Notes: generated by a model not told the origin, from the sequence alone. Positions 1 to 8,332 are shown, numbered from the stretch's first letter. The stretch: DNA of 37,853 nt from Actinomadura sp. BRA 177 (GCF_013372625.1 NZ_JABXFD010000569.1:1-37853), one strand, 5' to 3'. Made by a program: numbers and translations.

Positions 1-77
1 TCCTCGGCCAGTTCGTCGAGCGCGCCCGGCCTGAGCGCGCGGAAGATCGTGTCGGGCATGGTGTCTCCAGTGGTCAT
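1..77 (-). CDS. Sigma-factor partner protein, 5' end only (partial)
   Basis: Only the first 25 codons are inside the window; the gene runs off the left edge. Its ATG (75-77) overlaps the TGA of the upstream sigma factor gene (74-76) as ATGA, so the two are probably translationally coupled. A second in-frame ATG lies at 58-60. The visible peptide begins MTTGDTMPDTIFRALRPGAL and shows no signal peptide or membrane segment so far. In actinomycetes the gene just downstream of an ECF sigma factor often encodes an anti-sigma or other sigma-linked protein, so that role is a contextual guess. The family cannot be named from 25 residues. Confidence 0.6.
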   Translation of the reverse strand, partial: MTTGDTMPDTIFRALRPGALDELAE

Positions 78-616
78 CGGGCCGCCTCCTCGGCGACCTT
101 GGCGGCGGGGGCGCGGCGGCCCGGGGCGGCGTCGAGGGCGCGGGCGAGGCGCTTGCGCGCCCGGTGCAGCCGGACGGCGAGCGCGGGCACCGAGCAGCCC
201 ATGACCTTCGCCGCCTGCCGGGGTTCAAGGCCGTGCCAGTTGACGAGCGCGAGGACTTCCAGGTCGCGCTCGGGCAGCGCGGCGATCGCCGCCAGTGCGG
301 CCTCGCGTTCGATCACGTGCTCGGCGACGTCCCAGGCCGCGAGGTCGGCGGGCGTCGTCAGCGCCCGGATCCGCGCGGCGAGGACGTGGCCGCGGCGGCG
401 CCGGTCGCGCTGCTTGTGCAGCAGGTTGCGGGCGACGCCGAGCAGCCACGGCAGCGCCGGGTCGCCGACGTCGTCCAGCCGCCGCCAGGCGATCAGGAAC
501 GTCTCGCCGGCGATGTCCTCGGCCGTGTGCGGTTCGGCATGGGTGAGCGCGTACGCCAGCACGCGCCGGTGGTTCTCGTCGTACAGGCGGGTGAACCGTG
601 ATTCGGGATCATCCAC
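74..616 (-). CDS. ECF-type RNA polymerase sigma factor
   Basis: A 180-residue sigma-70 family protein of ECF size with only regions 2 and 4. Region 2 spans about residues 8-75 and includes the AEDIAGETFLIAWRRL core-binding helix followed by a PWLLGVARNLL segment. Region 4 spans about 107-160 (ALPERDLEVLALVNWHGL, then an HTH ending VRLHRARKRL) and should read the -35 element. The start is GTG at 614-616; the next gene overlaps its stop by 4 bases. Its regulon cannot be read from the window. The leader (617-694) has an ECF-like TAAACGG and CGTC pair on the minus strand, but the spacing is imperfect. The family call is firm and the trigger unknown. Confidence 0.9.
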   Translation of the reverse strand: MDDPESRFTRLYDENHRRVLAYALTHAEPHTAEDIAGETFLIAWRRLDDVGDPALPWLLGVARNLLHKQRDRRRRGHVLAARIRALTTPADLAAWDVAEHVIEREAALAAIAALPERDLEVLALVNWHGLEPRQAAKVMGCSVPALAVRLHRARKRLARALDAAPGRRAPAAKVAEEAAR

Positions 617-694
617 GAGTACCTCCCGTCGGGGTCGGTGTTCGTGACGTAATCCCGCGCGGGCGGTGCCGTTTACAGGTGCGGCCGGGGTTTC

Positions 695-1858
695 TCAGCG
701 GAGGCGGGCGAGCCGCTCGACGGCCTCGTCGATGACCTCGTCCTTCTTGCAGAACGCGAACCGGACGAAGTGGGCGCCGGCCTCGGTGTGGTCATAGAAC
801 ACCTGCGTCGGGATGGCGACGACGCCCGCCTTCTCCGGCAGGGCGCGGGCCAGCTCCATGCCGTCGGTGAACCCGAGCGGCCGGATGTCGGCCTGCACGA
901 AGTACGTCCCCTGCGGCCGGTACGTGGTGAACCCGGCGGCCTCCAGCCCGGTGATGAGGCGGTCGCGCTTGGCCTGGAGCGACTTGCGCAGCTCCGCCAC
1001 CCACGGGATCTCGTTGCGCAGCGCGTACGCGGCGGCCCGCTGGTAGGGGGCGCTGACCGCGTAGGTGAGGAACTGCTTCACGGTCTGGACGGCCCGGACG
1101 TACGGCGCGGGCGCGGTCACCCAGCCGGTCTTCCAGCCGGTGACGGAGAACGACTTGCCGGCGGACGACACCGACACCGTCCGCTCCCGCATCCCGTCGA
1201 GTGTGGCGAGGGGGATGTGCTCGGTGTCGTCGAAGGTGAGGTACTCGTACACCTCGTCGGTGATGGCGACCAGGTCGTGCTCTCGGCAGACGTCCGCGAT
1301 GGTCTCCAGCTCGTCCCGCGTGAAGACGGTGCCCGCCGGATTGTGCGGCGAGTTGACCAGGATCGCGCGCGTGCGGGGCGACACGGCGGCACGCAACTCG
1401 TCGGGGTCGAACGTGAACCGCCCTTCCACCGGCCGCAGCATGACGGGCCTGCGCACGGCCCCGGCGAGCGCGATCACGGCCGCGTAGGAGTCGTAGTACG
1501 GCTCGAAGACGATGACCTCGTCGCCCGGCCCCGCCAGCGCGAGCACGGACGCCGCGATGCCTTCGGTGGCGCCGACCGTCACGTACACCTCGGTCGCGGG
1601 GTCGTACTCCAGCCCGTACCGCCCCAGCCGCTGCACCGCCACCGCCTCGCGCAGTTCCGGCAGCCCGGGGCCGGGCGGATACTGATTCGCTCCAGACCGA
1701 ATCGCGTCCACCGCCGCATCCAGCACACCCGCGGGGCCCGGCTCGTCTGGAAAGCCTTGGCCCAGATTGATCGAGCCGGTCCGAACGGCGAGGGCCGACA
1801 TCTCCGCGAAGATCGTTTCGCCGAATCCCTGCATGCGTCCGACCAGTGGCTCGCTCAC
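695..1858 (-). CDS. dapC: PLP-dependent class I/II aminotransferase, DapC-like
   Basis: A 387-residue fold-type I aminotransferase. Visible motifs are NLGQGFPDEPGP (31-42), the ANQYPPGPGLPELR segment (57-70), NSPHNPAGT (169-177) with the cofactor-contacting Asn, DEVYEYL (201-207), and SSAGKSFSVTGWKTGW (231-246), in which K235 should form the Schiff base with PLP. The sequence closely recalls the mycobacterial protein annotated as N-succinyldiaminopimelate aminotransferase DapC, which makes a lysine and peptidoglycan precursor; related enzymes are also annotated as methionine or kynurenine aminotransferases, so the substrate is uncertain. The start is GTG at 1856-1858; an in-frame ATG lies 8 codons later. 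It is not overlapped with neighbours and is probably a single-gene unit. Class is certain, substrate moderate. Confidence 0.85.
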   Translation of the reverse strand: MSEPLVGRMQGFGETIFAEMSALAVRTGSINLGQGFPDEPGPAGVLDAAVDAIRSGANQYPPGPGLPELREAVAVQRLGRYGLEYDPATEVYVTVGATEGIAASVLALAGPGDEVIVFEPYYDSYAAVIALAGAVRRPVMLRPVEGRFTFDPDELRAAVSPRTRAILVNSPHNPAGTVFTRDELETIADVCREHDLVAITDEVYEYLTFDDTEHIPLATLDGMRERTVSVSSAGKSFSVTGWKTGWVTAPAPYVRAVQTVKQFLTYAVSAPYQRAAAYALRNEIPWVAELRKSLQAKRDRLITGLEAAGFTTYRPQGTYFVQADIRPLGFTDGMELARALPEKAGVVAIPTQVFYDHTEAGAHFVRFAFCKKDEVIDEAVERLARLR

Positions 1859-1914
1859 GCCACAAGACTAAACGCCCACCATCCCCGCGTGCGCGGGCCG
1901 GTCGCGGAGTGCGG

Positions 1915-2520
1915 TCAGATCCAGCCCATGTCCTTCGCGGCGCGGGCGGCGGCGATGCGGGTGGGTTCGTCCAGTTTCGCCATGGCGGTGGACAGGTAGT
2001 TGCGGACGGTGCCCTCGGACAGGTGGAGGTGGGCGGCGATGCGGGCGGTCCCCGTGCCGGTGCCGATGAGGCGCAGGATCTCGCGTTCGCGTTCGGTGAG
2101 CGGATTGTCGCCGGCGGCCATCGCGCCGGCGGCGAGTTCGCCGTCCAGGTAGCGGCCGCCGCCGTGGATCTTGCGGATGGCGGCGGCGAGCTCCTGGGTC
2201 GGGGCGTCCTTGGCGACGAAGCCGCGGACGCCCGCGGCCATGGCGCGGCGCAGGTAGCCGGGGCGGCCGAAGCTGGTCAGCATGCACACCGCGCAGCGGG
2301 CGCCGGCGGCGCGCAGCTCCTCGGCGGCCGCGAGACCGTCCAGGCCCGGCATCTCGATGTCGAGGACGGCCACGTCCGGGTCGTGCCCGGCGACCGCGGC
2401 GGCGACCTCGTCGCCCCGGCCGACCTCGGCGACGACCTCCAGGTCGGCCTCAAGGCCGAGGAGCGCGGCGACGGCGCCGCGGATCAGGTGCTCGTCGTCG
2501 GCGAGCAGGACGCGGATCAC
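1915..2520 (-). CDS. NarL/DesR-type response regulator
   Basis: A 201-residue two-component response regulator. The receiver domain (about 1-118) begins MIRVLLADDEHLIRG, with the acidic pair D8/D9, and carries the phospho-acceptor Asp in DVAVLDIEMPG near residue 54. The C-terminal LuxR-type HTH (about 136-196) begins LTEREREILRLI and contains SEGTVRNYLSTAMAKL. The start is GTG at 2518-2520, overlapping the TGA of the histidine kinase as GTGA, so kinase and regulator are translationally coupled. It is the last gene of an operon with the ABC exporter upstream, so the exporter operon itself is its most likely target (inference). Similar to DesR-like regulators that pair with short HisKA_3 kinases. 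Confidence 0.93.
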   Translation of the reverse strand: MIRVLLADDEHLIRGAVAALLGLEADLEVVAEVGRGDEVAAAVAGHDPDVAVLDIEMPGLDGLAAAEELRAAGARCAVCMLTSFGRPGYLRRAMAAGVRGFVAKDAPTQELAAAIRKIHGGGRYLDGELAAGAMAAGDNPLTEREREILRLIGTGTGTARIAAHLHLSEGTVRNYLSTAMAKLDEPTRIAAARAAKDMGWI

Positions 2521-3749
2521 GCGCTGCTCCCGGCGGGCTCGGGTGCGGCGTCCTCCACCGCGCCGGGGAGCGGGACGGCGGCGCGCAGCAGGAAGCCGTC
2601 GCGGCCGTGGCGTCCGGCGGTGACCTCCCCGCCGAGGACGGCGACCCGTTCGGTGAGCCCGGTGAGGCCCGAGCCGCCGGCGTCACCGCCGCCGCGGACC
2701 CCGTCGTTGCGCATCTCCAGCACCACGGAGCCACCGTAGACGGTGACCGCGATCGCGCAGCGCCGCGCCTCGCTGTGCTTGATCACGTTGGTGGCGCCCT
2801 CCCGGATCACCCAGGCGAGCACCGTGCGGACCTCCGGCGGCAGCGTCCCCGGCACCTCGCCGGCCTCGCAGCGGACCCCGGCGGCCTCCAGCACCGCCCG
2901 GACCCCGGCGAGCTCGGCGTCCAGCTCCACGGCGCGGTACCCGCTGACGGCGGCGCGGACCTCGCGGAGCGCCTCGCGGGCGGCCCGCTGGACGTCGGCC
3001 ATCTCGGCGCCGGCGCGCTCGGGGTCGGTGCCCGCCATCCGGATCGCCAGCTCGCTCTTCACGGCGATCAGCGACAGGCTGTGGCCGAGCAGGTCGTGCA
3101 GGTCGCGGGAGAAGCGGAGCCGCTCCTCGGTGACGGCGAGCCGGGCGAGGGCGTCGCGGGCGGCGTGGGTCTCCCGGTGCATCTCCCACATGCGGCGCTG
3201 GTAGATGTTGACGAACGCGACGATCCCGCAGACCGCGGAGAAGACGGCGAACATCAGCGGGAAGGCCGCGTACCAGGGCAGGGTCCCGCTCGTGTCGAGG
3301 CGGTCCGCGCCGACCGTGGCGACGGCGGCGCAGTACGCGCCGGTGCCCGTGCACAGGGCGACGAGGCGTCCGCGGCCGAGCGGCGACAGCACCACGGCCG
3401 ACAGCCAGAAGACCGGCACGACGGTGAACCAGGGGCTGACCAGCAGCATGAGGCTGAGCGCGGCGGTGACGGCGCCGCTGGCCACCATGTCGCGGCGGGA
3501 CGCGCCGCCCTCCAGGCCCGTCCGGACGAGCCGCGCGTAGTACCAGGTGAGGACGGCGAGCCCGGCGATCACCGCGACGACGACGGGGACGCCGATCCCG
3601 CCGTCGGAGTAGGCGGCGCCCAGCCCGGCGAAGACCGGCGCGACGAAGCCCACGGCGGCGAACATGAACGAGCGGTAGGTGACCCGCCGGTACCGCTCCA
3701 GCCTGCGGGTGTCCTGTTCTTCGAGATCCGCCGTGGTGGCGACCGTCAT
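2517..3749 (-). CDS. DesK-like sensor histidine kinase
   Basis: A 410-residue membrane kinase. Hydrophobic helices fill about residues 25-185 (four to six segments) with no sizeable extracellular loop, suggesting that it senses the membrane itself or a partner protein. The HisKA_3 dimerisation domain follows (about 205-270) with phospho-acceptor H218 in SRDLHDLLGHSLS. The HATPase_c domain ends the protein, with an N-box in EGATNVIKHSEA and a G-box in GGSGLTGLTERV. The start is ATG at 3747-3749, 36 bases after the permease stop; its stop overlaps the response regulator start. The family member DesK responds to membrane fluidity; here the ABC exporter context points as well to envelope stress or an antimicrobial, which is inference. 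Confidence 0.92.
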   Translation of the reverse strand: MTVATTADLEEQDTRRLERYRRVTYRSFMFAAVGFVAPVFAGLGAAYSDGGIGVPVVVAVIAGLAVLTWYYARLVRTGLEGGASRRDMVASGAVTAALSLMLLVSPWFTVVPVFWLSAVVLSPLGRGRLVALCTGTGAYCAAVATVGADRLDTSGTLPWYAAFPLMFAVFSAVCGIVAFVNIYQRRMWEMHRETHAARDALARLAVTEERLRFSRDLHDLLGHSLSLIAVKSELAIRMAGTDPERAGAEMADVQRAAREALREVRAAVSGYRAVELDAELAGVRAVLEAAGVRCEAGEVPGTLPPEVRTVLAWVIREGATNVIKHSEARRCAIAVTVYGGSVVLEMRNDGVRGGGDAGGSGLTGLTERVAVLGGEVTAGRHGRDGFLLRAAVPLPGAVEDAAPEPAGSSA

Positions 3750-3785
3750 GTCCGTTCCTCCTCTCGTCGCACTGTAATGCCGGGT

Positions 3786-4583
3786 TCAGGCGTGCCGGGG
3801 CTCCCAGCGGAACCAGCGGGCGGCGAGGACGCGGCCGACGACGCCCCAAAGGGCGAGGTGGAGGAACGGGCGCACGCAGGCGAGCCAGCCCGCGGCGATG
3901 CCGGTGGACGGGTGCGGGGCGCCGTGGTGGACGAAGTCCTGCCCGAAGTACCCGGTCCGGACGATCTCCACGACGGGGGTGAGCGGGACGAACCGGCACG
4001 CCTGCTGGAGCCAGCCGGGCAGTTCCTCCAGCGGGAACATCGCCCCGCTGCCGATCATGCAGCCGAACATGACGGGCAGCACGGTGAGCTGCGCCAGCTC
4101 CGCGCTCGGGGTGAGGCCGGAGACGGCGAACGCGAGCACCGCGAAGACGGCGACGCCGCCGGCCAGCCCGGCGAGGACCAGCACCGGGTCGGCGGGGAAC
4201 CGGCCGCCCAGCGCAGCGCCGAGCAGGACCAGCAGCGCCAGCGCCTGGACGGCGTACATCGCGGCCGCGGTCAGCACGCTGCCGCCGATGATCTGCGCGT
4301 CCGACAGCGCGGTGCCGCGCATGCGCTTGAGCGTGCGGTCCTCGCGGCGGGCGGTGAAGACGCTGGTGAGGTGCATGAACACGGCGAAGACGATGAAGAA
4401 GCCGAGGTGGCCGGTGCCCTGCAGGAGGGCGCCGTCCACGCCCCCGAGGTCCTGCCCCTTCATCGGGACGATCATGGCCGCGAACAGGACCGGCAGGCCG
4501 ACGACGGTGAACAGGGCGGTCCGGTTGCGCCAGAGGAGGGTGAGGTCGAGGCGGGCCACGCGCAGCACGGCGGAGAGGTTCAT
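3786..4583 (-). CDS. ABC-2 type transporter permease
   Basis: A 265-residue membrane protein with about six hydrophobic segments (roughly 23-40, 60-75, 100-130, 132-155, 165-185 and 235-255). The cytoplasmic N-terminus MNLSAVLRVARLDLTLLWRN is the usual opening of DrrB/NatB-type exporter permeases, and FTARREDRTLKRMRGTALSD is the typical loop after the second membrane segment. Its ATG (4581-4583) overlaps the stop of the ATPase gene as ATGA, so the two subunits are made together. It should assemble as the membrane half of an exporter powered by the 4580-5512 ATPase. The substrate, perhaps a drug, peptide or lipid, cannot be read from the sequence. Confidence 0.92.
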   Translation of the reverse strand: MNLSAVLRVARLDLTLLWRNRTALFTVVGLPVLFAAMIVPMKGQDLGGVDGALLQGTGHLGFFIVFAVFMHLTSVFTARREDRTLKRMRGTALSDAQIIGGSVLTAAAMYAVQALALLVLLGAALGGRFPADPVLVLAGLAGGVAVFAVLAFAVSGLTPSAELAQLTVLPVMFGCMIGSGAMFPLEELPGWLQQACRFVPLTPVVEIVRTGYFGQDFVHHGAPHPSTGIAAGWLACVRPFLHLALWGVVGRVLAARWFRWEPRHA

Positions 4584-5512
4584 CGGGTCGCTCCTTCGGC
4601 GGCGGCGGTGCGGAGGAAGACGTCTTCGAGGGACGCGCTGCGCGCTTGCAGGCCGTCCAGCCGGACCCGTTCCTCGTCGGCCCAGCGCAGCAGCTCGTAC
4701 AGGCCGGCCTGGAGCCCGGCGCCGTTGACGGTGTAGGACGCGACGGCCCGGCCGCCGTCCACGGAGATGTCGGCGCGGGTGCCGCGCAGCTCGGGCAGCT
4801 CGGTGACCTGGAGGTTCCCGGGCACCTGGAAGCTGATGCGGTCGCCGTGCCCGGCGACGACCTCGCCGACCGTCCCGGACGTCTCGATCCGGCCGCGGTG
4901 CAGGATCGCGAGGCGGTCGGCGAGGTGCTCGGCCTCCTCCAGGTAGTGGGTGGTCAGCAGGACGGTCGTGCCGCCCGCCACCACGTCCCGGACGGTCTTC
5001 CAGGTGGCGTGCCTGGCCTCCGGGTCCATGCCGCTCGTCGGCTCGTCCAGGAACAGGACCTCGGGGCGGCCGAGCAGCGCGAGCGCGAGGTCGAGGCGGC
5101 GCTTCTGCCCGCCCGACAGCTGCCGCACCCGCACCCCGGCCCGGTCGGCCAGCCCGGCGATGCCGACCGCCTCGTCGCGGCCGCGCGCCGCCGGGGTGAA
5201 GCCGCGCCAGTGGTCGACGGTCTCGGCGACGGTGAGGTCGGCGAAGAAGCCGCCGTCCTGCAGCATGATGCCCATCCGGGGACGGACCTTCCGGCGTTCC
5301 CGGTGCGGGTCGTGGCCGAGGACCCGGACCGTGCCCCCGTGGACGGCCCGGTGCCCCTCCAGCGTTTCGAGGGTGGTGGTCTTGCCGGCGCCGTTGGTGC
5401 CGAGGAGCGCGAACAGCTCCCCCGCCGCGACGTCGAACGAGATGCCGGCGACGGCCTCGAAGTCCCCGTACCGCTGGCGGAGGCCGTCGACGCGGATGGC
5501 TGGGTTTTCCAT
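4580..5512 (-). CDS. ABC transporter ATP-binding protein (DrrA/CcmA type)
   Basis: A 310-residue ATPase. The Walker A motif is GTNGAGKTT (38-46), the Q-loop MLQDGGFF lies near 83-90, the signature LSGGQ at 132-136, Walker B VLFLDEP at 152-158, the D-loop SGMD at 160-163, and the H-loop in TTHYLEEAEHL. The C-terminal 90 residues form the extension typical of DrrA-like exporters. It is the first gene of a four-gene operon (ATPase, permease, kinase, regulator). The start is ATG at 5510-5512; a GGAGG sits only one base upstream, closer than normal, but no better in-frame start exists. Together with the permease it should drive export; expression is probably controlled by the co-transcribed two-component system. 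Confidence 0.95.
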   Translation of the reverse strand: MENPAIRVDGLRQRYGDFEAVAGISFDVAAGELFALLGTNGAGKTTTLETLEGHRAVHGGTVRVLGHDPHRERRKVRPRMGIMLQDGGFFADLTVAETVDHWRGFTPAARGRDEAVGIAGLADRAGVRVRQLSGGQKRRLDLALALLGRPEVLFLDEPTSGMDPEARHATWKTVRDVVAGGTTVLLTTHYLEEAEHLADRLAILHRGRIETSGTVGEVVAGHGDRISFQVPGNLQVTELPELRGTRADISVDGGRAVASYTVNGAGLQAGLYELLRWADEERVRLDGLQARSASLEDVFLRTAAAEGATR

Positions 5513-5575
5513 GCCTCCAGCCTGATGATCACGCGCGCCCGCCGGTAGAAGCGCGTGTCACCGGTTCCGGCGGCA

Positions 5576-5620
5576 CCTGTCAGGCGATCGGCATGACAGA
5601 TGTCATCCCGGCAGGACAGG
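5576..5620. promoter_or_regulatory. Nested palindrome upstream of the ABC/two-component operon
   Basis: An inner palindrome ATGACA-GA-TGTCAT (5593-5606) lies roughly concentric with an outer inverted pair CCTGTC (5576-5581) and GACAGG (5615-5620). It sits about 65 bases upstream of the first gene of the operon, a plausible distance for a response-regulator or repressor site. No convincing -35/-10 pair was found beside it. Function is inferred from position and symmetry only. Confidence 0.4.
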
Positions 5621-5648
5621 CACCGCTTGACGCCGTGGCCCGACCCCG

Positions 5649-6290
5649 TCAGCCGGCGACGCTGATCACCTGGTGGATGCTGGACGAGTCGCCCGCGAGG
5701 TCGAGGAGAGCGGTCGCAAGGTCGTTGCGAGCCATGGACATGCCGCCGAGGACGTTGCGGTCGGCCGCCTTGCGGTAGCGGCCGTTGCCGGGGCCGTTCG
5801 TGAGCCGCGGCGGGCGGACGATCGTCCAGCGCAGGCCGGAGGCGCGGGTCAGGGCCTCGGCGGCGCGCATGTCGGTGAACGCGTGCTTGAGGAGCGGCTG
5901 CAGGATCAGCGGCTTGACGACGAACCGGGTGAACGGGTCGTCGCCCGGCCCCGCATGCAGGCCGGACGCGCTGACCAGGATGAACCGGTCGGCGCCGGCC
6001 GCGGTCATGGCGGTGGTGATGCTGCGCGTCCCGTCCGCGCAGACGCTCGTCGGCGCGCGGCCCTCGCGGGTGCCGAGGGCGGACAGGACGGCGTCGCGCC
6101 CCTTGACCGCCTCCTCGATCGCGGCCGGGTCCATGACGTCGGCCCGCACGACGTCGGCGCAGGCGCGCAGGTCGGACGGGAGGCCGGCCGGGTCGCGGAC
6201 GACGGCGGTCACGTCGTGCCCGGCGTCCAGCGCCCGCCGGACGGTGCGGACGCCGGTCCCGCCGGTCGCCCCGAAGATGGTGAGCCTCAT
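5649..6290 (-). CDS. NAD(P)-binding oxidoreductase (atypical SDR, NmrA-like)
   Basis: A 213-residue Rossmann protein starting MRLTIFGATGGTGVRTVRRA, with the GATGGTG dinucleotide-binding loop at residues 7-13 and an AVVRDP strand end that would contact the cofactor. FILVSASG and TIVRPPRLTNGP are the usual later landmarks of the atypical short-chain dehydrogenases (NmrA or BVR-B-like), which lack the classical Tyr-x3-Lys pair. The substrate is unknown. I chose the ATG at 6288-6290 because it puts the glycine motif at the normal distance from the N-terminus; a longer reading would run into the operator. It is divergent from the TetR gene at 6366 and probably repressed by it through the palindrome at 6304-6350. 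Confidence 0.85.
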   Translation of the reverse strand: MRLTIFGATGGTGVRTVRRALDAGHDVTAVVRDPAGLPSDLRACADVVRADVMDPAAIEEAVKGRDAVLSALGTREGRAPTSVCADGTRSITTAMTAAGADRFILVSASGLHAGPGDDPFTRFVVKPLILQPLLKHAFTDMRAAEALTRASGLRWTIVRPPRLTNGPGNGRYRKAADRNVLGGMSMARNDLATALLDLAGDSSSIHQVISVAG

Positions 6291-6303
6291 GCGAATCCCC
6301 CTG

Positions 6304-6350
6304 GGGTGAGTGAACACTAACCCCTAGCATGGGTTAGTGTTCACTCACCC
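6304..6350. promoter_or_regulatory. 20-bp perfect inverted repeat, likely TetR operator
   Basis: Arms 6304-6323 and 6331-6350 are perfect inverted copies over 20 bases, separated by 7 bases. Each arm itself contains a smaller dyad (AGTG-AA-CACT at 6309-6318 and AGTG-TT-CACT at 6336-6345), with centres 27 bp apart, so two dimers could bind side by side. A TAGCAT hexamer in the spacer (6325-6330) could be a -10 for the rightward promoter. The site lies between the oxidoreductase and the tetR gene and would shut off both when occupied (inference from geometry and family practice). Confidence 0.75.
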
Positions 6351-6365
6351 GTCAAGGGGGCCTCA

Positions 6366-6941
6366 TTGAGCGCGCGGGAACGGATCCTGGACGCCGCGGC
6401 GGACATCATGCGGCGGCACGGCGTCGCCCGCGCCACCACCAAGGAGATCGCGAAGGCGGCCGGGTACTCCGAGGCGCTGCTCTACAAGCACTTCCGCGAC
6501 AAGGAGGAGCTGATGCTGAGCGTGCTGAAGGAGCGGATGCCGCCGTTCACCTCGATGGGCGTCCCGGGCGAGGAGACGGTGGAGGCCAACCTCGTCGCGG
6601 TCGTCCACGGCGGGCTGCGCTTCTACCGGCTGGCGTTCCCGATGATGGCGTCGATGGCCGCCCAGCCCCGGCTGATGAACGCGACCCGGGAGTCGCTGCG
6701 CAAGTACGGCGCGGGCCCGCAGGAACCGGTGCGCGCGCTGGCCCGCTACCTGGACGCCGAACGCGCCCTCGGCCGCGTCGCCGCCTCCGCGGACACGGCC
6801 GCGGTGGCGGCACTGCTGATGGGCGCCTGCTTCCAGCAGGGGTTCTTGCTGTACTTCGCGGAAGGCGAGGACGGCCCAGACCTTCCGGAGTCGTTCGCGC
6901 GCGAGTTGGTTCGTCCCGTCCTGGCCGAGCTGCTGACTTAG
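6366..6941 (+). CDS. TetR family transcriptional regulator
   Basis: A 191-residue TetR protein. The N-terminal HTH covers about residues 4-50: RERILDAAADIMRRHG, then TTKEIAKAAGYSEALLYKHF, the conserved recognition region. The C-terminal 140 residues form the variable ligand-binding and dimerisation domain; the ligand is unknown. The start is TTG at 6366-6368, supported by an AAGGGGG ribosome site at 6354-6360 with 5-base spacing. The gene lies 15 bases downstream of the double-dyad operator, so autorepression and repression of the divergent oxidoreductase are likely. Its TAG (6939-6941) overlaps the TAA of the convergent acyl-CoA synthetase gene. Confidence 0.93.
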   Translation: MSARERILDAAADIMRRHGVARATTKEIAKAAGYSEALLYKHFRDKEELMLSVLKERMPPFTSMGVPGEETVEANLVAVVHGGLRFYRLAFPMMASMAAQPRLMNATRESLRKYGAGPQEPVRALARYLDAERALGRVAASADTAAVAALLMGACFQQGFLLYFAEGEDGPDLPESFARELVRPVLAELLT

Positions 6942-8332
6942 AGTTCGTCCAGCCGAGTCTTGACGACCTTGCCCATGGCGTTACGTGGGAGAGCATCAAC
7001 CAGGTGGACGACGCGGGGGCGCTTGTGCACCGACAGGCGCTCGGCGACGAAGTCGATTAGCTGGGTTTCGGCTACGCCGTCTACGACGACGTAGGCGGTG
7101 ACCTGCTCGCCGAGGTCGTCGTGCGGCGTGCCGATCACGGCGGCCTCGCTTACGGCCGGGTGGGCGAGCAGCGCGTTCTCGATCTCGCCGGCGCCGATCC
7201 GGTAGCCGCCGCTCTTGATCAGGTCGGTGGACGCGCGGCCGACGATGCGGTGCCAGCCGTCCGGTCCGATGGTGGCGATGTCACCGGTGCGGAACCAGCC
7301 GTCCCGGGCGAACGACTCGGCGGTCGCCTCGGGGCGGTTGAGGTACCCCTTGAACAGGAGCGGGGCGCGGACGTGCAGTTCGCCTGGCGTCTCCCCGTCG
7401 TGCGGGACGGGCGTGCCGTCCTCGGCTCTCAGTCTTGTCTCGACGCCGGGCAGCGGTGTGCCGACGTAGCCGGGGCGTCTGTCGCCGTCGGCGCGGGCGC
7501 TGAGCGTGATGAGGGTCTCGGTCATGCCGTAGCGCTCGACGGGGCGATGTCCGGTGAGTTCGGAGAGGCTCTCGAAGACGGGCACCGGGAGCGGTGCGCT
7601 GCCGGAGACGAGCAGCCTCGCGCTGCGGAGGGCTTGCGCGGTGTTTGGATCCGCCGCCGTCCGTGACCAGACCGTGGGGACGCCGAAGAAAAGGCTCCCG
7701 CCGTCGTTCTGCGCGGCCTGCGCATATAGCTCGGGCTTGGGGCGTCCGGTGTGGACGAGCGGCGACCCGGTTCGGAGGGCTCCGAGCACGCCGAGCACGA
7801 GGCCGTGCACATGGAAGAGGGGCAGTCCGTGGACGAGGACGTCGTCGGGCGTCCAAGCCCAGGCTTCGGCGAGTGCGTCCAGCCCGGCGGCGATGGCGCT
7901 GCGCGAGATGAGCACGCCCTTCGGTGCGCCCGTCGTGCCGCTCGTGTAGAGGATCAGCGCGGTCGCGTCGTCGGCTGGGTTCGTTCCGCCGCTGCCGTTG
8001 TGCGGCAGCGCGTCGATCGGGATGAGGGGCGGCTCGCCCTCGGCGGTCTTCGTGCCGCCGACGGCGAACAGCAGGTTCGCGCCCGAGTCGCCGAGGATGT
8101 GGGCGCGCTCGGCCGGGCCGGAGTCGGGCGGCAGCGGCACCACCGGGACGCCCGCGAGGACGCCGCCGACGACCGCCGCGACCGTTTCCAGGGACGCTGT
8201 CGCGTGCACGGCCACGGCCTCCGCGCCCGCGATCTCGGCGGCGACGGCGGACGCCCAGCCGAGCAGCTCGTCGCGTGGCAGTTCGCGGCCGGCGATCCGC
8301 ACCGGGCCGCCGCTCTCGCCGAGCAGGTCCAT
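6938..8332 (-). CDS. AMP-forming acyl-CoA synthetase, MatB (malonyl-CoA synthetase)-like
   Basis: A 464-residue ANL-superfamily enzyme that should activate a carboxylic acid to its CoA thioester through an acyl-AMP intermediate. The P-loop is YTSGTTGAPKG (129-139), followed by GLPLFHVHGLVLG, the ERYGMTET adenine motif, the GWFRTGDIA hinge region and catalytic K455 in PRNAMGKVVK. Several stretches (DALAEAWAW, LFHVHGLVLG, ATDLIKSGGYKIGAGEIENALL-like) closely recall streptomycete MatB, which uses malonate and methylmalonate, so a small dicarboxylate is the best substrate guess. The ATG (8330-8332) shares one base with the stop of the CoA-transferase gene (TGATG), so the two are made together. 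Family firm, substrate inferred. Confidence 0.85.
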   Translation of the reverse strand: MDLLGESGGPVRIAGRELPRDELLGWASAVAAEIAGAEAVAVHATASLETVAAVVGGVLAGVPVVPLPPDSGPAERAHILGDSGANLLFAVGGTKTAEGEPPLIPIDALPHNGSGGTNPADDATALILYTSGTTGAPKGVLISRSAIAAGLDALAEAWAWTPDDVLVHGLPLFHVHGLVLGVLGALRTGSPLVHTGRPKPELYAQAAQNDGGSLFFGVPTVWSRTAADPNTAQALRSARLLVSGSAPLPVPVFESLSELTGHRPVERYGMTETLITLSARADGDRRPGYVGTPLPGVETRLRAEDGTPVPHDGETPGELHVRAPLLFKGYLNRPEATAESFARDGWFRTGDIATIGPDGWHRIVGRASTDLIKSGGYRIGAGEIENALLAHPAVSEAAVIGTPHDDLGEQVTAYVVVDGVAETQLIDFVAERLSVHKRPRVVHLVDALPRNAMGKVVKTRLDEL

